DNA from: Eutreptiella sp. 'Long Island Sound 2002'
Taxonomy: Eukaryota > Euglenozoa > Euglenophyceae > Eutreptiales > Eutreptiaceae
Length of the DNA: 64,000 nt
Direction of reading: 5' to 3'
Assembly (NCBI GenBank): GCA_964036045.1
Contig: OZ038383.1
Location: 95,909,568 to 95,973,567 of the forward strand
The translations under genes and the position numbers were made by a program. The notes under the pieces were generated by a model. It was not told the DNA's origin. It searched no databases and saw only the letters and a list, made by a program, of their open reading frames with translations. This document shows positions 32,763 to 43,804 of the stretch, piece after piece (within the stretch, counting starts at the first letter, position 1; every line of letters begins with the position of its first letter).

Positions 32763-35442
32763 CGCACCCGCTCCTTTCCAAGAGCTGATGAACAAGATCT
32801 TGTCCATCCTACGAAGGAGACCTAAGGTGCAGGAGCTCATATCCCGTGGTTCCCAGATGGAGGCTCACATCGACGATGTATGCCTCGGGACCAATACCCA
32901 GGAGGATCACCTAATCCTCTTGAGTGAGTTCTTTGCGGTCTGCCAGGAGAGCCACACTCGACTCAAGCTGGAGAAGTGTGAGTTCGTGCAGGAGACCATG
33001 CAGTACCTGGGGTTTGACGTTGGCTATGGGTGGTGGACCCCAGCGGCCTCTAAGGCCATACCCCTGATGGATGCCAAGGTACGACACGAAGACCCCAAGA
33101 AAGGACTTCATGATGCACGCAGTTTCATTGGGGCGTGCAACTTCTATCGCCGCCACATCAAGAACTTCACCTATACCAGCGCCGTTCTGACGGACTTGAT
33201 CAAGAAGAGTACTACTTGGCGCTGGGGCCCACAAGAGCAACAAGCGTTTGACGAGCTCAAAGACAGGGTAGCCAACGCTAAGTGCTTGGGCGTGCCTAGG
33301 GCACGGGGGGAGATTATCCTGGTGACCGACGCCAGCAATGTGGGCGGTGGTGGAACGTTGTTCCAATGGCAAGCACTAGAGAAGGAGGAGTTCGACTCGG
33401 CCATTTCCCAATGGGGGACGGAAGGTCTCAACCGAGGTGGAACCCTCAAGCACAGCTACCCTGACGACAAGTGGGTCCTAGTACCTCTGAGCCACTGGAA
33501 CTGGAAGTGGAACCAGGCCAGGGGGAACTACTCCACCTATGAGCAGGAATTGCTCGCGGGTATGCTGGTGCGGTCCTCACAAGCACGACTGTTGGGGAGT
33601 AACCCTGTGGTCTGGCTGTGCGACCAAGAACCGGTCCGCAGTTTCCAGAAGGGTCCCCCACCTGAGAAGGCCAAGCTACGGCGCTGGTGGACCTACCTCA
33701 GTCAACTACGGCTGACGGTACACCATATCCAGGGAGTGAAGAACGAGTGTGCCGACTACATCAGCCGCAACAACTTCGACGCCCTGATTGGTGCCCGGTC
33801 TGAAGCGCTGGCTAAGGAGTCGTTCAGCCGTATGGACGTCCACTTGGACCTCAACATGACGATGATACGCCCCCTGGATGGACTCCAAGAATCGGAGTAC
33901 CTGAAGGAGTTCAGGGATATCTACAAGCGCCTGGAGAAACGCCTTGAACCCCTCCTGGTCAACCAAGACCAGTGGAAGAGGGACAAGAGCTACTTATGGC
34001 ACGAGGACCGTATTGTGGTGCCTAGTGACCGAGTTCCAGCGCTGCTGAAGTGGACCCATGAGTCGAGTGGTCATGTGGGTGCTGACCGCACCTTGAGGCT
34101 GTTCAAGCAGTGGTTCCACACTACGTGGACTGACGACCAACTGCGGAAAACCCTCCAGCCTATCGTGGACAAGTGCCCGTGCAGGTCCTGTAAACGAGGG
34201 GATATCAGGGACAGAGGTCTCTACTCGACCCTGCCCATCCCTCACTGTGCTAACAGTGTTCTATACGTGGACTACACGGAGATGCCGAAGTTCGGGGGCT
34301 ATGACTTCGCCCTCGTGGTGACCTGTGGGTTGACCAGGTTCACCAGGGTGTTCTCATGTACCAAGCACATTACCGGGGAGGAGACTATTAAGATACTCCT
34401 GGAGGAGTGGTTTTGTGTCTATGGGGCGCCCAAGGAGATCAACTCCGATGAGGACGTACGAGTACGCTCAGATACCGGCTGGTACAAGAGGGTCCTGAGA
34501 TCCCTCAATGTCCAGGTGTCTACGGGGATTCCCTACTCTCACACGAGCAACCCCCCATGTGAGCGACAGATCCGTGTCCTGAAGGAGAACGTACGGATAT
34601 GCTGCAAAACTGAACGCACCAGAGACTGGGTGAGACCACTCCCCGTCATATCCTGGATGATGAACTCCCAAGAGAGTTCAGCTACTGGCTACTCGCCCCA
34701 TGAGCTATTCCTAGGGCGCCCGGCATGGTTCCTACATGCCCCCTATCCAGAGGACACCCATTCTTCTGTGGGTGAATGGGTCCAAGAGCAACAAGCGAAC
34801 GTGGACAAGGCCAAGGCTATGCTCCAGAGAGTGAGCAAGCGTCAGTGGAACAAGAAGAACAGGCACCGAGTACCGGCCACCTACCGAGAGGGGGACTGGG
34901 TGCTGGTGCACCACAGTCGACTACCCGCCTGGCCACGCTCTACCAGCGATGACCCATACTTCGGGCCGTACAAGATTCTATCAGTGGATGGACACCGTAT
35001 CACCGTGCGGTGTTCTCCCCGTCTAGGGGGGACCCTGGTGTACGCTGCTCAACACCTGAAGCGCTACTATGATCCTGAAGACCTCTGTGGGGAGGAGTGG
35101 GAGCTGAACGACGAGGAAATCGCCGCTCTGGACCTACAAGGGGCTGCCAGCCCTATGGAAGTTGAAGGTGAACTCCCTGACATGAACGCCGAGGAGATGG
35201 CTAAGGAGGGCTTCTACCTGGTGAAGTCTGTCCTACGCCACCGCTATTGCCAGGGTTGGCGCTTCCTCACCCTCCGGGAAGGGTTTGGAGTCGGAGAGGC
35301 CACCTGGGAGCCTTTCTCTGCAATTGTTCTACCTGAGGGACGCCTAAACTCAGTTCTGGTTGACTACTTGTCCCAGAACAACCTTGGTGAGTTGCTGAGG
35401 CTCGCTGAGACGCTTGCCTCCAAGACTAAAGCTAGGGACTGA
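32755..35442 (+). CDS. B2 Pol: RT palm, RNase H, integrase, chromodomain
   Basis: This is 895 uninterrupted codons, the longest intact Pol segment in the window. The RT catalytic box is HIDD (32866-32877). RNase H shows VTDASNVGGGG, STYEQELLAGML, WLCDQEPV and ADYISR. The integrase has the HHCC finger (HESSGHVG, CPCRSC), Asp in YVDYTEM, Asp in SDEDVRVRS and Glu in CERQIRVLKE, then YFGPYKILSVDG. A chromodomain-like C-terminus ends in GVGEATWEPFSAIV. The first ATG is not a biological start; the segment belongs to the Gag-Pol polyprotein. Stop TGA 35440-35442 is shared with B1 and B3. Confidence 0.9.
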   Translation: MANAPAPFQELMNKILSILRRRPKVQELISRGSQMEAHIDDVCLGTNTQEDHLILLSEFFAVCQESHTRLKLEKCEFVQETMQYLGFDVGYGWWTPAASKAIPLMDAKVRHEDPKKGLHDARSFIGACNFYRRHIKNFTYTSAVLTDLIKKSTTWRWGPQEQQAFDELKDRVANAKCLGVPRARGEIILVTDASNVGGGGTLFQWQALEKEEFDSAISQWGTEGLNRGGTLKHSYPDDKWVLVPLSHWNWKWNQARGNYSTYEQELLAGMLVRSSQARLLGSNPVVWLCDQEPVRSFQKGPPPEKAKLRRWWTYLSQLRLTVHHIQGVKNECADYISRNNFDALIGARSEALAKESFSRMDVHLDLNMTMIRPLDGLQESEYLKEFRDIYKRLEKRLEPLLVNQDQWKRDKSYLWHEDRIVVPSDRVPALLKWTHESSGHVGADRTLRLFKQWFHTTWTDDQLRKTLQPIVDKCPCRSCKRGDIRDRGLYSTLPIPHCANSVLYVDYTEMPKFGGYDFALVVTCGLTRFTRVFSCTKHITGEETIKILLEEWFCVYGAPKEINSDEDVRVRSDTGWYKRVLRSLNVQVSTGIPYSHTSNPPCERQIRVLKENVRICCKTERTRDWVRPLPVISWMMNSQESSATGYSPHELFLGRPAWFLHAPYPEDTHSSVGEWVQEQQANVDKAKAMLQRVSKRQWNKKNRHRVPATYREGDWVLVHHSRLPAWPRSTSDDPYFGPYKILSVDGHRITVRCSPRLGGTLVYAAQHLKRYYDPEDLCGEEWELNDEEIAALDLQGAASPMEVEGELPDMNAEEMAKEGFYLVKSVLRHRYCQGWRFLTLREGFGVGEATWEPFSAIVLPEGRLNSVLVDYLSQNNLGELLRLAETLASKTKARD

Positions 35443-36649
35443 ACCTTACCCTTACCTGCCAAAGCGTATGTGTGAGTGTGCTCTTCCTAAGGTCCTGAGA
35501 GCAAGCCGCAGAAGTGGTGTCCTAATTATACCCAAGTCTGCACGCTTGCTGAACCTGGAGGGTTGGCTTATTGATGCCACGGGGTACGCCCAGGGTCTCC
35601 CCTCTCCTAAGCGCCCAATTTCTGTGCTGGCGCAAAACCTTTGGGGAATACCCAGCGTACTAATCCAGGTATTGTTTTCCCTACCTATCTGTCTACTACA
35701 GGGAGGGGTGGCCAAAAGCTATGAAGGCATGAAAACGCCGTTTTGCTAAATGGCCAAAACACTGACCTAACCACTGCCACAGCCCGCCAACCCTGCTAAA
35801 ATTGCAGGAAACGGGTGGGACAGTGACACACGCACTACAGGTCCTGCACACCCTACAGTGGCACCATCCTGGTGGGCGAGCACTGGGGCAACTGGCTCTA
35901 GCCCCCACTCAGGACTACCACTCCTACACGCACACTCTACTTGGTGTTGTTGAAGAACATGTCGTGGGTCCTAGCGACCCTCCTGTGAAATGACAAGAGA
36001 ACACAGCGCTGCTAAACAACTGTGGCCTAACAGGGGACGCCACAACGCGTTTCCCCTGCTAGGGCTCGGAGGGAAGAGGTGCTCTTGCGTGCACGGCGCA
36101 GATGTCGATGGAGTCGGACTCCCTGCTCTGCCACAGGCAGAGGGGAGTTACTTGTTTGTGTGATCTGCGCCCTTGTTTAGCAGGGCATGAAAAAAATGGT
36201 ATGCTGTTGCACCAATCACCCTACCTGCCCACCTGTAAAGCAAAGGCAAATGAAGAGGCATTTGCGGCGGAGGAACCAAGCCACACTCCCCGTATTATAC
36301 GGTTCTCAGTGTGACCTAAAATACACTGTCCGCAAACACGCTGAAGATTCAGCTACCTCTGTCAAGCAAGCAAGCGTTAAGGGACTCCTCAGGTTCTCTT
36401 AAAGAACGTACCGAGGAGCCCCTGGGTAGCCTAAACAAGGTTTATTGTGCGCACTTCGCTTGGCCTACCCTTTAATGCGTGAGTGAATGCGCGAGCATGC
36501 ACAAGTGTTTTGGGCAAACCTGCCCATCTTGACCGCAATCACGACTCCACCAGGGGGTGGCCCCACCTGGGCTTACTCACCTTACCTACCGCTGGAGAGA
36601 GAGAGCATATGAGGGGCGCACGGGAAAAACGTTGCTATGCACTTGTGTG
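35443..36649 (+). repeat. Family B 3' untranslated region of B2
   Basis: This is homologous to 14526-15765 and, inverted, to 51440-52639. It has a single copy of the 101-bp segment that is duplicated in B1. No coding potential is recognised. Confidence 0.7.
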
Positions 36650-38470
36650 TATGTCTAATCACCCTGATCTGACCGCTAATCATCTGCAATCTTTCTAATC
36701 AATCGTTGTTAGCGCTGCTACAAGACTCGTTCACGGAGACACGAGACGAGCAATGTGTATGCGGCATACGAGACGAGCATACCTGTAGTTTATACCTGAT
36801 TCATTGAAGTCTTTTCGATTGATTTTCGAATTCTTGAATTTTCGACACTTCTATTAGTGTGGGTGGAATCTGTATGTTTATTTATTAATGTGTGTCTCGT
36901 CATTTTCAAGACTACGTGAGACATACGTTTATAATTCCATCATTTCTCCATTTTCCGGCGCTTCGCTAGGAGCCGCTCCTGCGCGCCGCCATTTTATGCG
37001 CATGAATTTCTGGATTTAAAAAATTCAGAGATGACTATAATTTTTATAAAAATGTGCTTCTGATGCACAATTGGATTCTGCTCAGGTGTGTTGTTTCAGA
37101 AAAATTCTACGCCGTCATTTGACGGACTTTGGTGTCGTCGCTTCGTCTTTGCGTGGATTCGTTCATAATTCTCCAATTCCTGCCTCTGCAGATACCCACG
37201 CGCAGCCTCGCTGAGTAGGCCGTGTTCGGGCCAAAACGCAAGTGCCTGGAGAGACTGAGCAGAACCAAGACCCCACCAAGGGGCAATTTAATTTTTCTGA
37301 CGACTTCCTTCGCCCTAAGACAGGTCACAGGTCGCCAGCAGCTTTACGAGAACCCACGCGAGTGTGTATAATGTGTCTTGCGTTGTGTTTGTGTCGCGCT
37401 GCGTCTTGGAGGGAGGGATGCACATGCACATGTTTTGGCATGCTCCCAAACTAACCCAACCAAGCCACAGGAGCCCCAGCAGCGCCATGAGCGCTGACTC
37501 TTCTGTAGGAAATGTTACATACAGAGCAGCAAAAGGGCGCCAGCCATGGTGAGCGCTCATTTTTCAGTGTGAGGGAAACTGTAGGTATTTTAAAGTAGAT
37601 GTGGAAACCAAGGAAAGGCCAAGAAAAAATCCCTCTTTCCTAAAATGCGACAGTGGTGGCCACCACAGCACAAGGGGGGAGTAAGAGAAAGTGCTTTTCC
37701 ACTGCTTTGAGGCATACTCTAGTTGTATTAGAGATGCACTGAGCATCCATGCATTTCTATCTTAGTATTGGTCCGACCAAAACTGGTGATAACACATTTT
37801 GACCTATGGAACCAAACACCCAATCAGGATATGGAGTGGACCCCTTAATCCCCTTTCAATGTGAAGTAAAACATCTTTTCCTGAGTTGACTGAGCACTGA
37901 CATACCCAAGGCAGAGCCTATGAATTTATCTATGTTTTTCCATGAATTCTTAGCTATCCTAGTGGTATGCACCCTAGGGGGCTGGGCACCTCTTTTTGAG
38001 AGGTCCTGGGTTCAATTCCTGGTCAGCCTAGCTAAGTAGGAAGATCCCATGTGACATGGCAGTAACCTCATCGCCACATGCCCTGCCACCTCAGCACATA
38101 TGGGACGCAAAACAAAGAGTGCACATCTCCTGAGATGGCACTATGGAGAGAGAGTGACCATGGGGAGTTTTCCAACTCTTCTCCAAAACAATTTAGCTAT
38201 CTTTGTGAATATGCATTCCGATTTGACCTGAGTTGCAGTTTCTGTGAATATCCAATCATCTTTCACTGTTTACACTGCAGCCCTTCATGCTTTGATCCTG
38301 ATTCTCTTCTCCTTGCATACTTCTGGCTTGGGCTATCCTGGATTGACTTGGATTTACTGTATTTCAACAAACAAAAGCTTTTCAACTCCAAAAACAAGCA
38401 GCAGGACACCCTACAGCAACAGCAAGCAGCAAGAGAAGCAAAAACACAGTGCTGAAACCACTATAAACCT
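36650..38470 (+). repeat. 3' LTR of B2
   Basis: This full-length LTR is about 1.8 kb and ends CACTATAAACCTTTCTGA before decayed coding DNA of block G2. The TATA box TATAAAA is at 37045-37051, followed by an inverted repeat around the GTGC/GCAC bases. The tRNA-like module is at 37953-38027. The 5' border is set by comparison with the solo LTR at 42005-43804 and is uncertain by tens of bases. Confidence 0.75.
37953..38027 (+). other. tRNA-like module, B2 3' LTR
   Basis: This is a 75-base copy with an intact B box, near-identical to the one in the 5' LTR at 27385. Confidence 0.6.
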
Positions 38471-39545
38471 TTCTGATCGCCCAGATGTGGTGCCTGCGCA
38501 GGGCGTCCTGGATGGGGAGGGCCGCCCTGTGGTGTCACCGCCAGTGCAGCTGGTTCAGGTGGTCCGGGGTATAGGCCTCCATGTGCCCCATAACAGGGGT
38601 GGCCACATAGCGCCACTGTATGGGGTGCTCCATGGGAGGGGGTGGGGCATGCCCCCCCCCCCCGGTGATCAAAGATGGCGTCTGCCATGGTGGGGATTCT
38701 GTTCATGACCTCCAGGGTGAGCTGCTCCGGGCCGGTGGTCCGGGGGAGCCACGGATCTAGGTGCTGCGTGCTCTGCTCCTGCGCTGAGGTGGTGGGCATC
38801 CTCCTCGGACTGCGCGTAGTCCAGTTCCTCCTGTCCCCAGGGTGGGGCCGTCTGCGGAGGCGGCGTGCCTTCTGGTCCCCTGGTGGCGGTGGTGTCCCCC
38901 GGCATACGGGAGCCAGGGCCCTGTGTGCCCTGTACGCGGGGATCCTTGCGCATTGTCCCGGTTGGTCGCCGCTCTGCGTAGCTGTCACCCGCTGCGGAAG
39001 TGCGGCCCGTGGCTGCCCGTTCCAAGGCGGCATAGTTGCGACCAAGGTGTGCCCGGGGGGATGCTGCGGCGGGGTCCCGTGTAGGGGCCGCAGGCGACCT
39101 GTGCAGTGTCGCACGGCTGGGTGTGGAAGGGGGCGTTGCGCCTACCGCGGTGGCTCCATCCCGGCGGGACGCCATGAAGGCGTTAAATGACTCATCGTCG
39201 CGGGAGTGTCCGTCCGCTGGTTGCTCTTGGCCAGTCGCCGCTGTGGGCTGGTTGAAGATTGCCGCCAGGACATTCTCCGCTTCCTGAGCCTGGGATGGCC
39301 GGTCGTCTGCTTCCTCGTGCGCTGTGTCCCCGGCAGTGTCGGGGTGGGCATATTCGTCTACGGCTCTGGGTTCCGCTGGCTGGCGCCGACGGTGGCTTCC
39401 TTGGACAGTTCCCCATGGGCCGGTACCAGGGGGGCTTCGGCAGCCTGCTTGATCTCCCGTCCTCCGGTTTCCGTGCCTGAGTGGTCAGTGTCCTCTGCTT
39501 TCCGGTCTGCACACGTCTTCACCTCTGGCTAGTGCGTGGCCTGTC
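38471..39545 (-). pseudogene. Decayed coding region G2, C-terminal part, unknown protein
   Basis: The minus strand reads as protein over most of the region with frame changes. From 39375 down to about 38800 one frame gives an acidic, disordered-looking stretch (for example EENVLAAIFNQPTAATG-like sequence, then DESFNAFMASRRDG, EELDYAQSEEDAHH). A second frame then gives EQLTLEVMNRIPTMADAIFD, and a third ends in YVATPVMGHMEAYTPDHL and LNQLHW before TGA. The same frame continues beyond the TGA until the LTR cuts it off. The family was not recognised. The ordinary, folded-looking C-terminus makes a former gene likely. Confidence 0.45.
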
Positions 39546-40560
39546 GGCAGGGCGTCCTACTGGTGGCGCTCGCAGCTTCCGGGGAGGCCAGGGGCGGTGC
39601 CCGGGCGTCGAGACCCGTGTCTGCGGCAGTATCGTGGTGGACGGGTTGCGGCTACCGGCGTCGTCAATGGGCTCCCCGACCTGTTCCCCGGGGGTCGGCA
39701 CCTTGGGGGCAAGGGCCACTTGCTTGGCCTCTGGTTTCCTGTTTCCCGTGCTGGCCTGGCCAGTGTCTTCCGCCGCACGGCCTGCGCGCGCTTCCGCCTC
39801 CCGCTGGTGGCCGGCCTGTCGACAGGACACCTCACTGGTGGTGCCTGCGTTTGTTTAAGGGTGCCGCAAGTGGCACTTGGGCGCTCAGACCCGCTGTCTG
39901 GACGGCTGTCGTCTCCACATCCATGACGGTCACTGACACAGTTTGCCGTCAGCGGTCTTGCCCTTCTCGATTTTCGTCCTCTGCCTCCCCTGTTGCTCTG
40001 GTTCCGGCGTCCTCCGTGAATTGCCTCCGTCGCAGGCCGGTCGGTGGCGTGGGTAGTGCATCTTTGTTGTCCCCGGTCCATGCCTCCTGGACAGCCCTTG
40101 GGCCGCTCGGCTCAGGTTGCCTGTGATCCGTGGTGCCGGTGATTGCCCGAGTCTGGCCCATGCTTGTCGTGTCAGCCGACCCTGTCGTGGCTGCCTCGTG
40201 GCGCGTCCCGGCCAGGGTTTCGGCAAGCATTGTTCGGGGCCCGAGGTACCTGCGCAGTGGCGTTTGGGAGGGTGGCACGTGCCGGGGCCGGGGTAGGGGT
40301 TGGGGTGCCTTCTACCGGCCTGGTGAGTCGCGGTGTGGGTGGGACGCTGGTTTGGGCCGTGTCCGGATCGGGGGTTTACGCCCACGCCCGTGGGCCGACG
40401 TTGGGCCCTGTGGGGTCGGGCTCCCTTCCGGGCCTGGGCTGGACGTTGGTGGCAGGCGCGTGGTGCCGAGGGGTTCCTCGGGCCGAAAACTGGTGATGGT
40501 TTCGAGGAGCAGCAGCGCAGCGAGCGCGCGGATTGCAATCGCAGTCGCAATCGCACTGCA
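39546..40560 (-). pseudogene. Decayed coding region G2, N-terminal disordered repeats
   Basis: Minus-strand frames encode Arg/Pro/Thr-rich and acidic sequence, for example FTEDAGTRATGEAEDENREG (near 40000) and AAEDTGQASTGNRKPEAKQV (near 39760). A repeat of about 276 bp is visible when 39504-39560 is compared with 39780-39836, which would be 92 codons and so in phase. No start codon or family is identifiable. The plus strand is poor in A throughout. Confidence 0.4.
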
Positions 40561-40777
40561 GTCTACGAATACATCTGAGGCATCGAGATGCCAGTCGCGT
40601 GAACAAAGAGCTGTATGATACTTCGATATCTCTGAACAGGGTTTTTGTCTTCGAATTTGCGAAGTGTCTATGTATTGGTTCTCCGCCTAAAGATCCTGCG
40701 CAGAAGAGGTTTGTCGTGCTTTGGGATTTTTGAGAAACAAGGAAAACAAGAGGATTCCCAGGTCAAACCACAACAAG

Positions 40778-40790
40778 TGGTAGCCAGCTA
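40778..40790 (+). promoter_or_regulatory. Candidate primer-binding site of element E
   Basis: TGGTAGCCAGCTA lies 66 bp before the gag ATG and shares TGGTAGC plus AG with the family B site, suggesting the same or a similar priming tRNA, possibly initiator Met. Confidence 0.4.
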
Positions 40791-40843
40791 GGTGGTGGGG
40801 AGATTAATATTCGAGATCATCTTCGACGCCGTCCTTTAATTCA

Positions 40844-41965
40844 ATGGAGCGACCTTTCGACGACGCAGCTATGCTGCACTTTATCAGAGACTGGCTGTTT
40901 CGATCCGACTCACCGTTGCATCACGAGTTTTCAGGTTCGTTAGAAAAGTTCATCGCAGAGCAATCGCAAGTCGAGAAAGCGAGTGGTTTCCATGGATGTC
41001 TCTTGATCTTCACAGCTTGTGGCAGAAGCTTGCAGATACTCAAGCCAAGTTCATCGAATTGGAACAAAGCATCGATACATTACAGACATCAGCAGCAAAT
41101 GCTACTACGACAACTGATCACGAGTCGACATTTTGCAGGCCTCGACGGATAATGCAACACAAGCTGCAGTAAGCGAACTTCGACGGCTGGAACATGAATT
41201 TTCGCAATGTTATGTCCTTCTGAACGCGTTCGCACAGGTTTCGAGTCAACAACCTTCGAATCACTTCCAGTTTCCACAACAACAACCACGGCAACAATCA
41301 CAACCACAAACACAGCCATCTCCTTCGAGCTATCCGCCGTATTCACCGTCGAACAGTTCACCTTATCCACCGCAACAACCATCTCTACAACCACCTCTCT
41401 TCGACCCGTCGACGAATACAGCGAACCCAATGAATCAAGTCAATCCAGTGCATGCCGCGATTCCACATGCACCAAGATTCGAGATCCTGGGACGTCGTGT
41501 TGAACGCTTAGACGAGCTAATTCGAAGGTTTTCTGGGAAACCAGGATCAGGAGAGTTCTGCACGTGGAAGGAGGACCTTATGCGAGCCTTCGCTCTGTCG
41601 GATATCACTTCACCCGTCAATCAGGTGACCACCATACCGTTCCTCCGTGAAAGCGATGATGTCGATTTTTACCACAGTTTAACAAACGTTGTTCAAGATG
41701 ACTGGTTCGAGCTCATGCGTGTGTTGGATCAACGTTTCGATTGCATATCCCATGAGCCAGTGTACCTTTTTGGAATGTTGACCTTGAGAGAAAGTGAGAT
41801 CCCTCGACATGCGGATTACGTCAAGGAAGTTCGAACCTGCGTCATCAAGTCGAAGGTTAATACCAGTGACCTCCAGATGGGTTACCTCGTTAACTCTTGA
41901 TTTGTTGAAGGGTTGTCCAATGATGCTGTTCCTCAGCAGTACATCGTTGAAGTCCGTTCGAAATA
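40844..41965 (+). pseudogene. Element E Gag, frameshifted
   Basis: The ATG at 40844 opens MERPFDDAAMLHFIRDWLF. After about 50 codons the frame shifts into a coiled-coil-like stretch (LADTQAKFIELEQSIDTL), then shifts again into the ORF 41133-41900. That ORF has a Gln/Pro/Ser-rich linker (41230-41440) and a capsid-like helical domain (FSGKPGSGEFCTWKEDLM, DDWFELMRVLDQRFD). TGA at 41898 is followed in frame by FVEGLSNDAVPQQYIVEVRS, so a Trp codon was probably lost there. The pattern matches retrotransposon Gag proteins in general, not a specific family. Confidence 0.6.
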
Positions 41966-42004
41966 ACGTTCTGGGAGGGCATTCGGCTTCGAAAAGGAAT
42001 TTTT

Positions 42005-43804
42005 TATAGTGTTTTCAACACTGTGTTTTTGTTGTGCCTCTCTTGCTGCTTGCTGCTGGTGTAGGGTTTCTGCTGCTTGTTTTCGATGACGAAAATGTTC
42101 TATTGTTGAAATACAACCAATCCAGGATACCCCAAGCCAGAGATAAGCAAGTAGAAGATAAACAGGATCCAAGCATGAAGGGCTGCAGTCACAAAGAGTT
42201 AGATAAAGAGAGCTATCAACAATAGACCACAGCAATTAACATTCACTGCAACTCACGATGAAATATTTGACATGTTTGAGAAAAACTGATTGAAAAACTG
42301 CCCCAAGGGCTCACATTCTTCCAGAGTGCCATCTTGAGATGTGCACTCCTTGTCTTTGGGTCCCATAGGTAGTGAGGTGGCATGGCTTGTGGCGCTGAGG
42401 TCACTGCCGTGTCACATGGGATATTTCTACTTTGCTAGGCTGACTGGGAGGTCAACCCAGGACCTCTCAAAAAGAGGTGCCTCAGCCTCCTAGGGTGCAT
42501 ACCACTAGGATAGCTAAGAGTTCATGAGAAAACATAGATCAATTCATAGGCTCTGACTCAGTATATCAGTGCCTCAGTCACTCAGGAAAAGATGTTTTAG
42601 TGCACATTGCTTGGGGATTAAGGGGCCCACACAACATCCTGATTTAGTGTTTGGCTCTATAGGTCAAAGTGTGTTATCACCCTTTTTGGTTAGGCCAATA
42701 CTAAGATAAAAATGCAAGAGTGCTTAGAGCACCTCTGATACAACTAAAGTATACCCTAAAGCATTGGAAAAGCACTTTTCCATACTCCCCCCTTGTGCTG
42801 TGGTGGTCACCACTGTCGCATTTTCAGGAAAAAGGGATTTTTCCTTGGCCTTTCCTTGGTTTCCAGACCTACTTTAAAATACCTATAGCTTCCCTAACAC
42901 TGGAAAAGAGCGCTTTACCATGGCCAGCGACTCTTGCTGCATTGTTAATGACAATTTCCAACAGAAAACTCAACGCTCTTGGCGCTGCAAGAGTTTCTGT
43001 GGCTTGGTGGGGCTAGAATAGGGCATGCAAAGACCGTATGCATATACATTCCTCCCTCCAAGCGGCAGACTCTCATAGGACGCTCGATCTAAGTCTCATA
43101 GAACCTGATGAAGACACCTGTCCTGGTACTGGGGCGAGGGTGCGACGATCTAATGAAAATTGCCCCTTGGAGGGGTCTTGAGTTCTGGTCCAGTCTCTTG
43201 CTGCTGTTTTTCGGCCTGAACAGCAGCCTACTCAGCGACGCTTTGCGAGGATATCTGTACAACAGAGGAATGGCAGGATGAGAGGCGAATCCACGCAAAC
43301 GCGAAGCGACAACACCTAAATCCGTCGAATGACGGCCTAGAAATTTTCTGAAAGCACATACCTGACCAGAATCCAATTGTGCATCAGATGCACATTTTTA
43401 TAAAATTTGTGGTGATCTCCTGATTTTTTAAATCAGGAAAGTCCCACGCAGAAAAAGACGGCGCGCAGGAGCGGGTCTTAGCTAAGAGCCGGAAAATAAA
43501 AAACTAATAAGATTATAAACGTATGTTACGTCTAATGAGGAAAATGACGAGACACACATAAATAAATACACATAAAGATCCCACCCACACTGACAGAAAG
43601 AATCAAAAATCAAAGAATTCAAAAATCAAGAAAAAGACTTCAATGAATCAGGTATAGACAACAGGTGTGCGCTCTCGTATGTAGCATGCACATTGCTCGT
43701 CTGGTGTCTCCGTGAACAAGTCTTGTAGCAGCACTACAAAACAAGAGAGGGATAAATTAGAAGATTGCAGATGATTAGAGGTAAGTTCAGCGTGATTAGA
43801 GGTA
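42005..43804 (-). repeat. Inverted solo LTR of family B
   Basis: The complete LTR in minus orientation, from TCTAATCAC (43804 side) to CACTATAAAA (42005 side), has no adjoining pol. It contains the conserved TATA region and the tRNA-like module (42439-42514) with a mutated B box, so it is older or more diverged than the B1 and B2 LTRs. It interrupts element E on one side. No clear target-site duplication is visible. Confidence 0.7.
42439..42514 (-). other. tRNA-like module in solo LTR, B box mutated
   Basis: This is the inverted copy of the 76-base tRNA-derived unit. The B box reads GGTTGACCTCC on the minus strand instead of GGTTCAATTCC, while the acceptor-like start GCTATCC is intact. Confidence 0.55.

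Larger units (their letters stand above)
27112..38470 (+). mobile_element. Ty3/gypsy chromovirus-like element B, copy B2 (near full length)
   Basis: This is the most complete copy: a truncated 5' LTR (27112-27909), primer-binding-site candidate, gag, protease, Dam-like domain, RT, RNase H, integrase, chromodomain, 3' untranslated region and a full 3' LTR to about 38470. The overlapping parts of the two LTRs are very similar to each other and less similar to the B1 LTRs, as expected for one insertion. Gag and Pol share one frame. Defects are a gag frameshift near 28565, TGA at 30510 (CGA in B1) and a one-base deletion near 32748. Confidence 0.85.
40561..42004 (+). mobile_element. Retrotransposon E fragment: LTR end, primer site and gag
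   Basis: The base composition shifts sharply at about 40555 to AT-richer, TCGA/TTCGAA-rich sequence. A primer-binding-site candidate (40778) precedes a gag-like gene from 40844. The fragment is cut at its 5' side by block G2 and at 42004 by an inverted family B LTR. No pol is present in the window, so its superfamily is unknown. Confidence 0.55.

Noticed and set aside
42005-43804. Target-site duplication around the solo LTR
   Set aside because: The flanking bases (ending AATTTTTT on one side, starting GGTAG on the other) do not match over 4-6 bases.
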